This document shows positions 1 through 7,772 of a stretch of 64,000 nucleotides of DNA, piece after piece (within the stretch, counting starts at the first letter, position 1; every line of letters starts with the position of its first letter). Below the pieces are notes generated by a model, which worked only from the letters and a program-made list of their open reading frames with translations, did no database searches and was not told the origin of the DNA. The DNA is from Streptococcus sp. HMSC072G04 (lineage in GTDB: Bacteria > Bacillota > Bacilli > Lactobacillales > Streptococcaceae). The position numbers were made by a program, and so were the translations under genes. Location of the stretch: positions 26,775-90,774 of the forward strand of contig NZ_KV812007.1 in assembly GCF_001813295.1 (NCBI RefSeq), in the 5' to 3' direction.

Positions 1-477
1 CAGCTTGAACAAAAGCCAATGGTAGCTTTTAAAACCATCTATAACTGGCTCTATGCTGGTTTGATTGATCTGGATTTAAGCGTCCTGCGCCGAAAGGGAA
101 AAAGTCGACAGCCCAAAGAAACACGTGGGACATTTAGGATTGGCACGTCGATTGCCAAACGTCCTAAAGAGGTCAGGAATCGTGAGACTTTTGGCCACTG
201 GGAGCTCGATACTGTGGTGTCTTCCAGAGGTAAAAGCAAGGACTGTTTAGCGACCTTTCTAGAGAGAAAAACGCGCTTTTACTTAGCTTTCATTCCACTT
301 TATACTCCTGAGATGAATCCGATTGAGCAAGTCTGGGCGGAGATTCGGAAGCGTGGGTTCGAGAAAAAGATGTTTAAAACTCTCAATGAAGTAATTGATA
401 AGTTGCAAGAAGTGATTAGGAGCTTGCATTGGACAGTACTAAAATCTATTGTTCATAGAAGTTGGATTAGTTTTTGA
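1..477 (+). pseudogene. Chimeric transposase remnant (IS30-type front, IS630-type back), left end cut by window
   Basis: The reading frame is open to the window edge, so the true start is not visible. Residues up to about nucleotide 290 resemble the middle of an IS30-family transposase, with the typical GHWELDTV segment containing a DDE-type aspartate and the ERKTRFYLA stretch. From there the frame continues as the C-terminal part of an IS630-family transposase (YTPEMNPIEQVW, the usual block near the catalytic glutamate, and IVHRSW near the end). No single family has this arrangement, so two IS remnants have probably been joined in frame by deletion. It is unlikely to be an active transposase. 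It marks the start of the accessory region. Confidence 0.75.
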
Positions 478-497
478 TTTTAGGTGAGTATGAATAA

Positions 498-526
498 TTG
501 AAAAATAAAAGTCATAATGTTATAAT
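498..526 (+). promoter_or_regulatory. Promoter of the Rgg/PlcR-like regulator gene
   Basis: TTGAAA (498-503) and TATAAT (521-526) are separated by 17 bases and lie 43 bases before the start codon at 570. AGAGGTGG at 558-565 serves as ribosome binding site. Confidence 0.65.
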
Positions 527-569
527 TTGTGATATAAAGATAAATATTACATAGAATAGAGGTGGCCAT

Positions 570-1442
570 ATGGGGAAACTATTGGCGAGCCGAATGCGTA
601 GTCGGAGAAAAGAACTGAATTTGTCTCAGGTTGAATTGGCTGCTGGTATCTGTGAACAGGCCCAAATCAGTAAAATTGAGCGAGATGCAGACTATAGTCC
701 TGGCTCAGACTTAATATATGCCCTTGCAAAAAAGCTAAATGTATCAATGGACTACTTTTTTGACGAGGATATCCATGTCGAATCGGAGTTTTTGACTCAA
801 TTTCGTGCTGTATCTAAGAAATTCTTAGACTTACGAGATTATGATTCACTAAAATATATCTATGAGTTAGAAGCTGCGAAGACAGTAAAACTCCCTCTCT
901 CCGATCAGTTATACCTTCAGTGGATAGAGGCTATTGTGTTGTTTAACCATGACCTTAAACAGAATGAAGCGATCAAAAAATTAGAAGCTATTTTGTCAAA
1001 ATATAGCGAATATGATTGGGAATATTTGAATATCTCAAATAGTTTATTACACTTTTACTTTCAGACGGATGAACTCTCAAAATTTGAAGAAGTCTATAAT
1101 CGCATGACCAATCTTTTTAAGAGTGTTAAGGTTCGGACAATTGATGAACTTGAAATTCTGATTAAATGTCGGTATAACTTTTGTCGGTATCTATGGTTAA
1201 ACCAGCAAACAGAGAGAGCGATAAGTGAGACTTTTGAAACGATTGGTATTTGTCTCAAAAATAATAGTTTCTACTGTTTAGCTAATCTTTACTGTTTACT
1301 TGGGAATGTTAGTGAAGGTTTTGCCCATAAAGATGCCGTTAAACAGTACTTTGTAACAGCGCAGCATGCATACCTGCTAGAGGGAAATGATAAGATGGCT
1401 TTAGACCTTGAGCGTTTTATCAATGAAACATTCCCAGCATAA
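570..1442 (+). CDS. Rgg/PlcR-type transcriptional regulator with N-terminal HTH and TPR-like C-terminus
   Basis: The product is 290 residues. Residues about 5-65 form an XRE-type helix-turn-helix (LSQVELAAGICEQAQISKIERD). The rest is all-helical and resembles the TPR peptide-binding region of the PlcR/TprA/Rgg (RRNPP-like) family, whose members sense small imported peptides and are normally about 280-300 residues. A 45-codon secreted-type peptide gene follows 203 bases downstream on the same strand, then a lactococcin 972-type bacteriocin operon. That layout suggests that this protein is the local pheromone-responsive activator or repressor of the bacteriocin. Assignment to a subfamily (PlcR, TprA or ComR) is not certain. 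The family is clear; the peptide it senses is inferred from position. Confidence 0.8.
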   Translation: MGKLLASRMRSRRKELNLSQVELAAGICEQAQISKIERDADYSPGSDLIYALAKKLNVSMDYFFDEDIHVESEFLTQFRAVSKKFLDLRDYDSLKYIYELEAAKTVKLPLSDQLYLQWIEAIVLFNHDLKQNEAIKKLEAILSKYSEYDWEYLNISNSLLHFYFQTDELSKFEEVYNRMTNLFKSVKVRTIDELEILIKCRYNFCRYLWLNQQTERAISETFETIGICLKNNSFYCLANLYCLLGNVSEGFAHKDAVKQYFVTAQHAYLLEGNDKMALDLERFINETFPA

Positions 1443-1451
1443 TTGTTATAG

Positions 1452-1480
1452 ACAACTCAGTCTTTACTGTGTTGTTTTTT
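1452..1480 (+). terminator. Intrinsic terminator after the regulator gene
   Basis: An imperfect hairpin, ACAAC with CAG pairing to CTG with GTTGT, is followed by a run of T's. It separates the regulator from the peptide gene, which has its own promoter. Confidence 0.55.
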
Positions 1481-1584
1481 ATATGCATTTATTATAACAT
1501 CTCTCATGAAACGAGTTATTTCTACGGTTAAAATAAACTTATTCATAATAAAAAAATAAAATAAAAAAATCTTTATAAATATAA

Positions 1585-1613
1585 TTGACAAATAATTTTC
1601 TGCGTGATAGAAT
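1585..1613 (+). promoter_or_regulatory. Strong promoter of the candidate pheromone peptide gene
   Basis: A consensus TTGACA (1585-1590) and TAGAAT (1608-1613) have 17-base spacing, with the peptide start codon 33 bases further on. This is the best sigma-A-type promoter of the bacteriocin locus. It is a natural place for the adjacent regulator to act, although no clear dyad overlaps it. Confidence 0.7.
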
Positions 1614-1645
1614 ACAATCAAGGAATATGAAAGGGGTTGCAAGAT

Positions 1646-1783
1646 ATGAAGAAAGCAACTAAAAAGTTTGTTGTCGCAGTTTTATTAGCGGGTTTATTAG
1701 TTATTGTTGGTAAACCATCGATAAATCCCGCTCCCGCCCCTTTAGGCTTTGATCCTGGAGAATTATATTCTGTAAAATTTTAA
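1646..1783 (+). CDS. Short secreted-type peptide, candidate signalling pheromone (45 aa)
   Basis: A 45-codon gene has a good ribosome binding site (AAAGGGG, 1630-1636) and its own promoter. The product starts MKKATKKF, then a hydrophobic stretch VVAVLLAGLLVIVG, then a proline-rich segment (NPAPAPLGF) and the tail DPGELYSVKF. This is the layout of Phr/PapR-type precursors: a positive N-terminus, an export segment, and a C-terminal region cut to a short active peptide. Its place between an RRNPP-type regulator and a bacteriocin operon supports a signalling role. The mature peptide would probably come from the last 7-10 residues. Function is inferred; it could also be an unrelated small membrane peptide. 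Confidence 0.6.
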   Translation: MKKATKKFVVAVLLAGLLVIVGKPSINPAPAPLGFDPGELYSVKF

Positions 1784-1789
1784 AATATG

Positions 1790-1826
1790 AATTGTACAAT
1801 TTTATGAATAAGCTGGTAGTATTACC
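1790..1826 (+). promoter_or_regulatory. Palindrome and hairpin between peptide and bacteriocin genes
   Basis: A perfect 12-base palindrome AATTGTACAATT (1790-1801) is followed by the hairpin CTGGTA-GTAT-TACCAG (1811-1826). There is no T-run, so it is not a standard terminator. It may be a regulator site, an RNA processing site or a partial attenuator. Confidence 0.35.
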
Positions 1827-1928
1827 AGTTCAAAGAAAGGATAGTTGCCAATGTACTAAGTTGTCATAAGTTACTAAAAAAGAGTTGTAATTGTTAGTTT
1901 TAGTCAAAAATGAAATGGAGACTATGTT

Positions 1929-2222
1929 ATGAAGAAAAGAATTAAGAAGATTATTTCAACATCGTTACTTGCTCTTACCCTAGCTGGTGCAGGTGGTTCA
2001 ATCGCTTCTGCCGCAACAGTTTATTATAAAGGTTCTGCCGTTTATTGGAACTATGGTCGTACAGTAGGACTTTGGAGTTACTCACACGTTCAATCTGGTG
2101 TGTATGAACACGCAGCAAGTGCTAACGGAGGTTTCTCAGGTTGGAAACGGCCAGGAATTGAAGCACGTGCATCTAGATATATTGGAAGTGGTACAGCACA
2201 ATGTTACTGGAATTGTAGGTAA
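1929..2222 (+). CDS. Lactococcin 972 family bacteriocin
   Basis: The product is 97 residues with a Sec signal peptide. It has a lysine-rich start, a hydrophobic core ISTSLLALTLAGAGGSIA and probable cleavage after ASA at about residue 28. The mature part is rich in Tyr, Trp, Gly and Ser (YYKGSAVYWNYGR, GLWSYSHVQSGVYEH) as in lactococcin 972, which in Lactococcus blocks septum formation by binding lipid II. Two cysteines near the end are not a lanthipeptide pattern. The next two genes are the membrane protein and ABC ATPase that accompany this family, giving a complete bacteriocin locus. Activity against particular targets cannot be judged from sequence. Confidence 0.85.
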   Translation: MKKRIKKIISTSLLALTLAGAGGSIASAATVYYKGSAVYWNYGRTVGLWSYSHVQSGVYEHAASANGGFSGWKRPGIEARASRYIGSGTAQCYWNCR

Positions 2223-2228
2223 GCGCCT

Positions 2229-4430
2229 ATGACATACAAAAACATGTTATTAGGTAAAATGAAGTACTTAATCCTGTTTTTGATTGCCATTCAGAGCGTA
2301 CTACTTGCTCTGATGGCAATTTTTTTTACAGGTGTTCAGTATGAGGAGGCATGGCAAAGTTATAACCGTAATTCTAGGACAGTTACAGTTTATCTTCAAA
2401 GATTATCTGAAGAACAGGCGCAAAGTGTATACCAATACTTTTTGGAACAAAGTGACTTGTCTATTTGGACGAAACGTACTACAAATAGTAGTAGGGATGG
2501 TTCAATAAATAGAATATATTTAGATGTTCTTGGCAATCCTGAAGGTTTTTCAGATTTTACAAACGGTGGTAAAATAATTTTATCACGCCAACAAATTTCA
2601 GATTTATTATCCCATAGTGACAATAACTTGACTATTGGACTTGATAAGGGAACTGATAATATGCTCTATGAATTACCGAGCTTGTTATTTACAACCCCTG
2701 TTGTTATTAATCGGTTAGACCATATTTTTCAAGAAACAAATACAATAAACGGGATATATCATATCAATGGTCTTCAGGACGACCTCTCAAGAGAAACGTT
2801 TTTATCAAATCTCTCATCTATTACTGGGATTTCTGTTGAAGACTTGACTAGAGAGAGTTTTGGCAGTAATACTGTTGAGGGAATTGTGCCAATCGTTTTA
2901 GCTGCTAGTATTGCAGTAAATGCTATGGTTCTTCTTGTTCTTTTCCTAATATGTGTTTTACAATCCTTTAAACATTTTGGGACATTGATACTACTTGGAT
3001 GGGATAGGAAGGAGTTGTGGTCTGCCCTCTTTAAGGATTCTCTTCTGTTTTCTATTTATATTGCACCTGTTTCCGCACTAGCAACTTGGTTTTTGTCAGG
3101 TTGGGCTAGTTTTGGATTATCATCATTTGTGTTAGTCTTTGCGGGTACAAGTCTTTCAATCTTGTTACTATTGCTAACATTAATTATTCCAAGTATTGTT
3201 GTTTATTGGGTTTCTCCATTAGCTGCAATTCATAAACGGTTACCAATGAAACCATTAATGGCAACCAGTTTGTTATTCTATACTTTAGTAGCTGGTTTAT
3301 TAATAGCAGTTAGTCATTCCTTAGATGCGCCAATGAATCAGTTCATTGATAATGTCAAAGTAGCTAGGGAGTGGAAAAGTGTCGAAAATATGTATGTTAT
3401 TTCGGATTTTGTAGAAGGGGATGATATAGGAACCTACTCTGGTAATACAAATTCATTAGAAAGCAGCATGTATCACTTTTACCAACGAATTTCAGAGATT
3501 CCAGGTGTTTATATTGCTCAGGGAGAATATCTCGGGCAAGAATACCTTGATACAATCTATGGTACGTATCAAAATGTTCCTAAAAAACCATTTTGGTATT
3601 TAACCTATTCTTATAATTACTTATCTGAACTAGGAGTTGAGTTAAGTAATGAAGAATTATCCGAAATACGTAATGGTGCCAGATTGTACCTTATTCCTGA
3701 TACTCTAGGTTCAGCGGATGTTGAAACCATGAAGGCTTACTTACAAGAAGTTGTTCGAGTAAAACCAGGGGATATAGGGACTAAGTTTACAGAAAATCCA
3801 AGATTTTTATTTAGAACCTATCAGCCATCTAAGTCCATTTTTACTTGGTCAAGATCAATCGATCGAGGTGTAACTAGTGAAGAACCTGTTATTTTTGTAG
3901 CAGCTCCTGAAAACTTGTACTTCATGGAATCAGCAAACCTATCTGTGAGTGGATATGACGGAATTTTGAAAGTTCGTGATAAGGAAACAACGAATCAGGT
4001 AAAATCAATTTTAGAAAATGAGTTCCCTGATTTATCAGACAATGCACTGAAATTTACAACGGTTAAGAATTATATCAATGGACTTCAGAAAGATCTCGGC
4101 TATACTTTCTACCTATTTGGAAGTATCATTGCTATTATTGTCTTTACTATGATGGCTATCTTTTGGAGTTTTGTCTTGATTTATCGCTTGCTTTTCGAAG
4201 AAAAACTGTATGTACAATACTTCATGGGCTTTTCTCCTTGGAAGAGGTATAGCGGTGTTCTTTCTCTTGTCGTTGGTGTTTCTGCGATAGAACTACTAGT
4301 TTCTATCTTACTAGGCTCTAAGTTGGGAATAGTTTTAGCACTAGTTACATTTGCTTTCCAATTATTACTTCTTTACTTCAATCTATTCCGTAAAGAAGTA
4401 GAAAGTCTCATACAATCGTTTAAGGGGTGA
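2229..4430 (+). CDS. Bacteriocin-associated integral membrane protein (DUF1430, lactococcin 972 group)
   Basis: The product is 733 residues, starting six bases after the bacteriocin stop codon. One membrane helix lies at about residues 11-33, followed by a roughly 180-residue outside domain. A group of helices spans about 217-362, a second outside domain about 370-620, and three C-terminal helices about 623-718. This topology resembles FtsX/MacB-type permeases and matches the large membrane proteins always found next to lactococcin 972-type genes, thought to give immunity or to work with the ABC ATPase in export. The gene is complete. Whether it exports the peptide or protects the producer is not resolved by sequence. 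Confidence 0.8.
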   Translation: MTYKNMLLGKMKYLILFLIAIQSVLLALMAIFFTGVQYEEAWQSYNRNSRTVTVYLQRLSEEQAQSVYQYFLEQSDLSIWTKRTTNSSRDGSINRIYLDVLGNPEGFSDFTNGGKIILSRQQISDLLSHSDNNLTIGLDKGTDNMLYELPSLLFTTPVVINRLDHIFQETNTINGIYHINGLQDDLSRETFLSNLSSITGISVEDLTRESFGSNTVEGIVPIVLAASIAVNAMVLLVLFLICVLQSFKHFGTLILLGWDRKELWSALFKDSLLFSIYIAPVSALATWFLSGWASFGLSSFVLVFAGTSLSILLLLLTLIIPSIVVYWVSPLAAIHKRLPMKPLMATSLLFYTLVAGLLIAVSHSLDAPMNQFIDNVKVAREWKSVENMYVISDFVEGDDIGTYSGNTNSLESSMYHFYQRISEIPGVYIAQGEYLGQEYLDTIYGTYQNVPKKPFWYLTYSYNYLSELGVELSNEELSEIRNGARLYLIPDTLGSADVETMKAYLQEVVRVKPGDIGTKFTENPRFLFRTYQPSKSIFTWSRSIDRGVTSEEPVIFVAAPENLYFMESANLSVSGYDGILKVRDKETTNQVKSILENEFPDLSDNALKFTTVKNYINGLQKDLGYTFYLFGSIIAIIVFTMMAIFWSFVLIYRLLFEEKLYVQYFMGFSPWKRYSGVLSLVVGVSAIELLVSILLGSKLGIVLALVTFAFQLLLLYFNLFRKEVESLIQSFKG

Positions 4431-4434
4431 TTTA

Positions 4435-5091
4435 ATGTCTATGATTTCCGTACAAAATGTGTCAAAAAAATTTGGGTCACGTGAGATTTTAAAAGACTTA
4501 AGTTTTGATGTTGAGGAAAATGAATTTGTAGCTTTAGTAGGGCCATCTGGTTCTGGAAAATCTACGTTACTTAATATGATTGGCCTTTTGGATAATATTG
4601 ATAGTGGTAAGATTTTAATCAACGGGAAGATCTTACCAAAAGTGAATTCGCGTTCTGCGGTTAACTATCGAAAGAATGTTATCAACTATCTATTTCAATC
4701 AAATGCACTCATCTCTACATCCAGTGTAAAAGATAATCTCATGCTTGCTATGAACTTTACTAATTTCTCTAAAGAAGAGAAGGAGAAAAAGATTAAAGAA
4801 ACCTTGCGGTTTGTTGGTTTGGAAAATAGACTAGATAGCAAGGTCAATGAATTATCTGGAGGTGAGCAGCAGAGAATCGCCATCGTGAGAGCTATTCTAA
4901 AACCAGGTGATATCATCTTGGCAGATGAACCAACAGGTTCATTGGATCCTGATATGGCTCAAAAATCATTTGACTTAATTCGGTCATTGAGAGATCAGTT
5001 TGGAAAAACAATTCTAATCGTCACACATAATTTAGACCATGCGAAACAATGTGATCGAATTGTCTCGTTGAAATCAGCTTTTGTAAATTAG
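4435..5091 (+). CDS. ABC transporter ATP-binding protein of the lactococcin 972 locus
   Basis: The product is 218 residues, the normal size of a LolD/MacB-type ATPase. Walker A GPSGSGKS is at about residues 36-43, the signature LSGGEQQR at about 140, Walker B ILADEPT at about 160, and the switch histidine in VTHN. The start codon at 4435 follows AAGGGG at 4422-4427, and the gene is four bases from the membrane protein gene, so the two are cotranscribed and likely form one complex. The context assigns it to bacteriocin export or self-protection. Confidence 0.85.
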   Translation: MSMISVQNVSKKFGSREILKDLSFDVEENEFVALVGPSGSGKSTLLNMIGLLDNIDSGKILINGKILPKVNSRSAVNYRKNVINYLFQSNALISTSSVKDNLMLAMNFTNFSKEEKEKKIKETLRFVGLENRLDSKVNELSGGEQQRIAIVRAILKPGDIILADEPTGSLDPDMAQKSFDLIRSLRDQFGKTILIVTHNLDHAKQCDRIVSLKSAFVN

Positions 5092-5151
5092 TCTACTCAC
5101 TCGCAACTGAGACAATCATTTTAGTCTATAGAACAACGAAGAAAGTGGAAG

Positions 5152-5460
5152 TTTAAGGATGAAAATTTTGAATACTATATGACACAACAGCCAAATTTGT
5201 ACAATCATCTAGAGTTATAAACTTATCTAGTGGTTGAAAATCATATTGATGACATCCTTTGTCTGCATATAATTTTCAACAATAAATTAGTAGATATGGT
5301 TGTTTTACATTCATTTCAAAAGAAAACTGTCCCTATCCCACATTGTTTTAAAGGCGAGACTGTGACAGTCTTAGATGACGATGAGGTGACGTGGCATTTG
5401 TTAGAATTTCAGGATTTTAGAACTTGTTTGACTTCAGTGATTCAGCATGGAGTTCACTAA
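5152..5460 (+). pseudogene. Degenerate C-terminal gene fragment, family not recognised
   Basis: A frame starting before 5152 reads KWKFKDENFEYYMTQQPN, is broken by a TAA at 5218-5220, and continues to 5460 as a further 76 codons (ending in VTWHLLEFQDFRTCL). The only start for the second half is a GTG at 5230 with no ribosome binding site. The reading looks like the tail of a larger protein whose front is missing. I do not recognise the family. It lies just after the bacteriocin operon and is AT-rich like its surroundings. Confidence 0.35.
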
Positions 5461-5520
5461 AATATAAGAAAAAGAATTTTATCAGGAGAAGTATACTACT
5501 ATATATAGCGGAAAATCGTA

Positions 5521-5561
5521 AAAAAGCAAAGACGAAGTAATTACCTCGTCTTTGCTTTTTT
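5521..5561. terminator. Bidirectional intrinsic terminator
   Basis: A long stem pairs AAAAAGCAAAGACGA with TCGTCTTTGCTTTTT around a short loop. A-rich and T-rich flanks allow it to work in both directions. It closes the bacteriocin transcript and the degenerate fragment. Confidence 0.8.
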
Positions 5562-5628
5562 AGTATAATGAACACCTTCATGTCAATGAAGTCAATATCG
5601 GATGGTAGCCCTTTTGAGTAATCAAAAA

Positions 5629-5679
5629 TGCCCAAATTAATTAAAACTTGCGCATCTTATTAATTTTACAAATTGGGTA
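5629..5679. repeat. Imperfect inverted repeat, possible IS end remnant
   Basis: TGCCCAAATT at the left pairs with AAATTGGGTA at the right, with partial pairing inside. The right arm contains AATTTTACAAATTGGG (5662-5677), which occurs again at 19019-19034. No gene covers 5461-5787; this repeat and the terminator at 5521 are all I see there. Confidence 0.35.
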
Positions 5680-5787
5680 TTACTACTTTATGCCACCCTT
5701 TTTCAAATATATTATACAAAAAAATGAAAAGGTTTACAAGGAATTGACGGTTATAGGAACTATAATTCTCATCACTTTGAACATTAA

Positions 5788-5976
5788 AAAGGAGAGAACC
5801 AATTTAGTCCTCTCCAGATTGTAACTTTATATCAACCCACTACAGTTGACAATGAGCCAAGGATCAGTCGCTATCATCTCTATGGGGCAATCAAGACAAG
5901 CACAGACACAACAGATCAGTCATTTGCCTATAACTTCGAAGTTCGTGACGATACTGGACTTGACTATTCAGGATAG
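5788..5976 (+). pseudogene. Gene tail fragment without start, family not recognised
   Basis: An open frame without a start codon reads VTLYQPTTVDNEPRIS, YHLYGAIKTS and SFAYNFEVRDDTG, and ends at TAG (5974-5976). The composition looks like real protein rather than noise. The stop overlaps the first base of a strong terminator, as expected at a true gene end. The upstream part is lost after the TAA at 5785-5787. I cannot name the parent family. It is probably a remnant left by rearrangement of this island. Confidence 0.4.
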
Positions 5977-6008
5977 GGTTACCTCTATGAAGGTAGCCCT
6001 ATTTTTTT
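5976..6008. terminator. Terminator at the junction of the gene fragment and the recombinase
   Basis: A nine-pair stem, GGGTTACCT with AGGTAGCCC (5976-5984 and 5991-5999, one G-U pair), is followed by a T-run. It terminates the plus-strand fragment and overlaps the stop codon of the minus-strand recombinase gene. Confidence 0.75.
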
Positions 6009-6898
6009 GACTGTGAATGAATCGAAGCGATGGGATTACACAGAGTTAGAATTTCTTTTTGCTTTGACTGAGATACATGAGTATAGATTTGTGTGACTGA
6101 GATAGAACTATGTCCAAGAATTTGTTGAATGTATCGAATATCTACATCACTATCTAGAAGCATTGTTGCGAAACTATGTCTAAACATATGGGGGGTAATA
6201 GGTGTAGTTAAGTTATGTTGTTTAACAAGGGTATTTAGAATTAAACGTACACTTTGCTCTGACAATGGGTTGAAAGAATATTTTCCAGAGAATAGGTAGT
6301 CACTGGGTTGAAAGCAGTAGTTATTTATATATGTTTCTAGTAAGCTAAATGTTATTTGATCTCCTAAAAATAGGATACGTTCTTTCTTGCCTTTTCCCAT
6401 AATATGGAGAGTCCTATTTGAAAGATTAATGTTTTTAAGATGAATATGACAAAGTTCGGAAATCCTAATTCCAGTTGAAAGCAATAGGGAAATGATTAGC
6501 AAATTTCTTTCAGCTTTTTGTTTTTGATATTTAGTTTTTGAATAGGTAACTTTCTGTTCTAGATGTGAAAAAATACTTTTCAAAATATCATAAGGAATCG
6601 TTTTAGGTAATATTTTTTCCGTTCTAAATTGATAACGTAATTGATTAAAAGGATTCTCATCAACTAAATTATGATATTTTAAGTAGCTGTAAAACACCTT
6701 CAAACTAGCAATTTTGCGACGTAATGTATTAGATTTAATATTGGATTTCGTCAAATGTTCAACATAGGTTTCCACACTGCTGTAATTTGAATTGTAAAAT
6801 TGCAAAAGATCATTTTTGTAAGCTCGAATCGTATGTGAACTCAAGCGTTTATGGGTTTTGCAGTAGTCTAAGAAAGTAGAAATATGTTTATAATCCAT
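5999..6898 (-). CDS. Tyrosine recombinase (XerC/integrase type)
   Basis: The product is 299 residues from the ATG at 6898, chosen because AAAGGAG lies six bases before it; an upstream ATG at 6916 has no such site. An N-terminal SAM-like core-binding domain (about 1-90) is followed by the catalytic domain with Arg145 (TGIRISEL), a lysine near 171 (GKGKKER), His237 and Arg240 (HMFRH), His263 (LGH) and the nucleophile Tyr272 (IYTH). All active-site residues are present. There is no excisionase or other phage gene beside it. It faces away from the Thoeris TIR gene, and may serve the island or act on the 30-bp inverted repeats flanking the Thoeris pair; that role is inference. Confidence 0.85.
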   Translation of the reverse strand: MDYKHISTFLDYCKTHKRLSSHTIRAYKNDLLQFYNSNYSSVETYVEHLTKSNIKSNTLRRKIASLKVFYSYLKYHNLVDENPFNQLRYQFRTEKILPKTIPYDILKSIFSHLEQKVTYSKTKYQKQKAERNLLIISLLLSTGIRISELCHIHLKNINLSNRTLHIMGKGKKERILFLGDQITFSLLETYINNYCFQPSDYLFSGKYSFNPLSEQSVRLILNTLVKQHNLTTPITPHMFRHSFATMLLDSDVDIRYIQQILGHSSISVTQIYTHVSQSKQKEILTLCNPIASIHSQSKK

Positions 6899-6953
6899 GA
6901 ATAACTCCTTTATCAATAATCATGCTATTATATACTTATTTGAATGCTTTGTA

Positions 6954-6983
6954 TAGTGATAATAAATAGTTATCGGTAGGAGA
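6954..6983 (+). repeat. Thoeris inverted repeat, left copy (5' leader of the TIR gene)
   Basis: Thirty bases ending in the ribosome binding site (TATCGGTAGGAGA) are identical to the reverse complement of 9247-9276, the leader of the SIR2 gene. Sequence just upstream is also similar (TATA-rich, with a two-base gap), so the start region of transcription is partly shared. Confidence 0.9.
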
Positions 6984-6988
6984 GAAAT

Positions 6989-7702
6989 GTGAGAGAATTT
7001 CAATATTTCATAAGTTATTCAAGAGATATTTACTACGAATTTGTAAATCATCTGAATAATATGTTAAACGAAATAGGATTAAAAACCTGGATTGACAAAT
7101 TTGAAATTAACATTGGAGATGAAATAATTGATAATCTATATACTGTACTCGATAAAAGTGCTGATTATTATGGAATTATTTTTATATTCGATGAAACATT
7201 CTTTAACAAAGCATGGTGTATAAAAGAGCTAGATTATGCGATGAAGAAAAGGATTCCTTTTTTTCCAGTATTGTATAAAATAAAAAAAGAAGATATTCCT
7301 AGTGAGTATACCTTCTTAAAAAATTATAATTTATTAACGGTATCATCGTTAAAAGAGATAGATTATATCGTAGATCGCTTTATATTACTGCATTTGAACA
7401 ATATTGTTTGTAGAGATATTCCTAAGTTTTCAATCAGCAGTTATGTCGGTAACTTTTTATTAGAACAGATTCGGTGTTGTACTGTAAACAATATTGACGC
7501 TATTTTTATCATAGATAACTTCTCTCAATATTTGAGAAAGCAGAAAAAGTCAGGAGATTTTAAACTAACTCACGAAATATTATTTTGTACTGAAATAACT
7601 CAATTATTAAAAGAACGCTTATTTAGGAAAGACTTTCAGGGAGAATATCATTTTAAAATACTGGAAATTATCCAAGAAATATACACAAACATATATATGT
7701 GA
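6989..7702 (+). CDS. thsB: TIR-domain protein, Thoeris ThsB
   Basis: The product is 237 residues. An N-terminal TIR domain spans about residues 4-130: YFISYSRD at the start, LKTWIDKFEINIGDEI, and WCIKELDYAM carrying the likely catalytic glutamate near residue 80. In Thoeris, ThsB detects phage infection and makes a cyclic ADP-ribose isomer from NAD. That signal activates ThsA. The partner gene lies directly downstream on the other strand. The C-terminal 100 residues have no recognised domain. Start is GTG at 6989, because the overlapping ATG at 6987 is followed at once by a stop; AGGAGAG precedes it. The convergent arrangement is unusual, since thsA and thsB are normally in one operon. Confidence 0.8.
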   Translation: MREFQYFISYSRDIYYEFVNHLNNMLNEIGLKTWIDKFEINIGDEIIDNLYTVLDKSADYYGIIFIFDETFFNKAWCIKELDYAMKKRIPFFPVLYKIKKEDIPSEYTFLKNYNLLTVSSLKEIDYIVDRFILLHLNNIVCRDIPKFSISSYVGNFLLEQIRCCTVNNIDAIFIIDNFSQYLRKQKKSGDFKLTHEILFCTEITQLLKERLFRKDFQGEYHFKILEIIQEIYTNIYM

Positions 7703-7726
7703 TTGAAATTTAGAGAATATCAAACA

Positions 7727-7772
7727 AAAATAGAGATCCATCGAAGTGAAGTCAATCGTTGAGTCTCTATTT
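7727..7772. terminator. Bidirectional terminator between the convergent Thoeris genes
   Basis: AAATAGAGA at the left pairs with TCTCTATTT at 7764-7772, around a long loop with its own partial pairing. It overlaps the stop codon of the SIR2 gene and serves both convergent genes. Confidence 0.6.
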
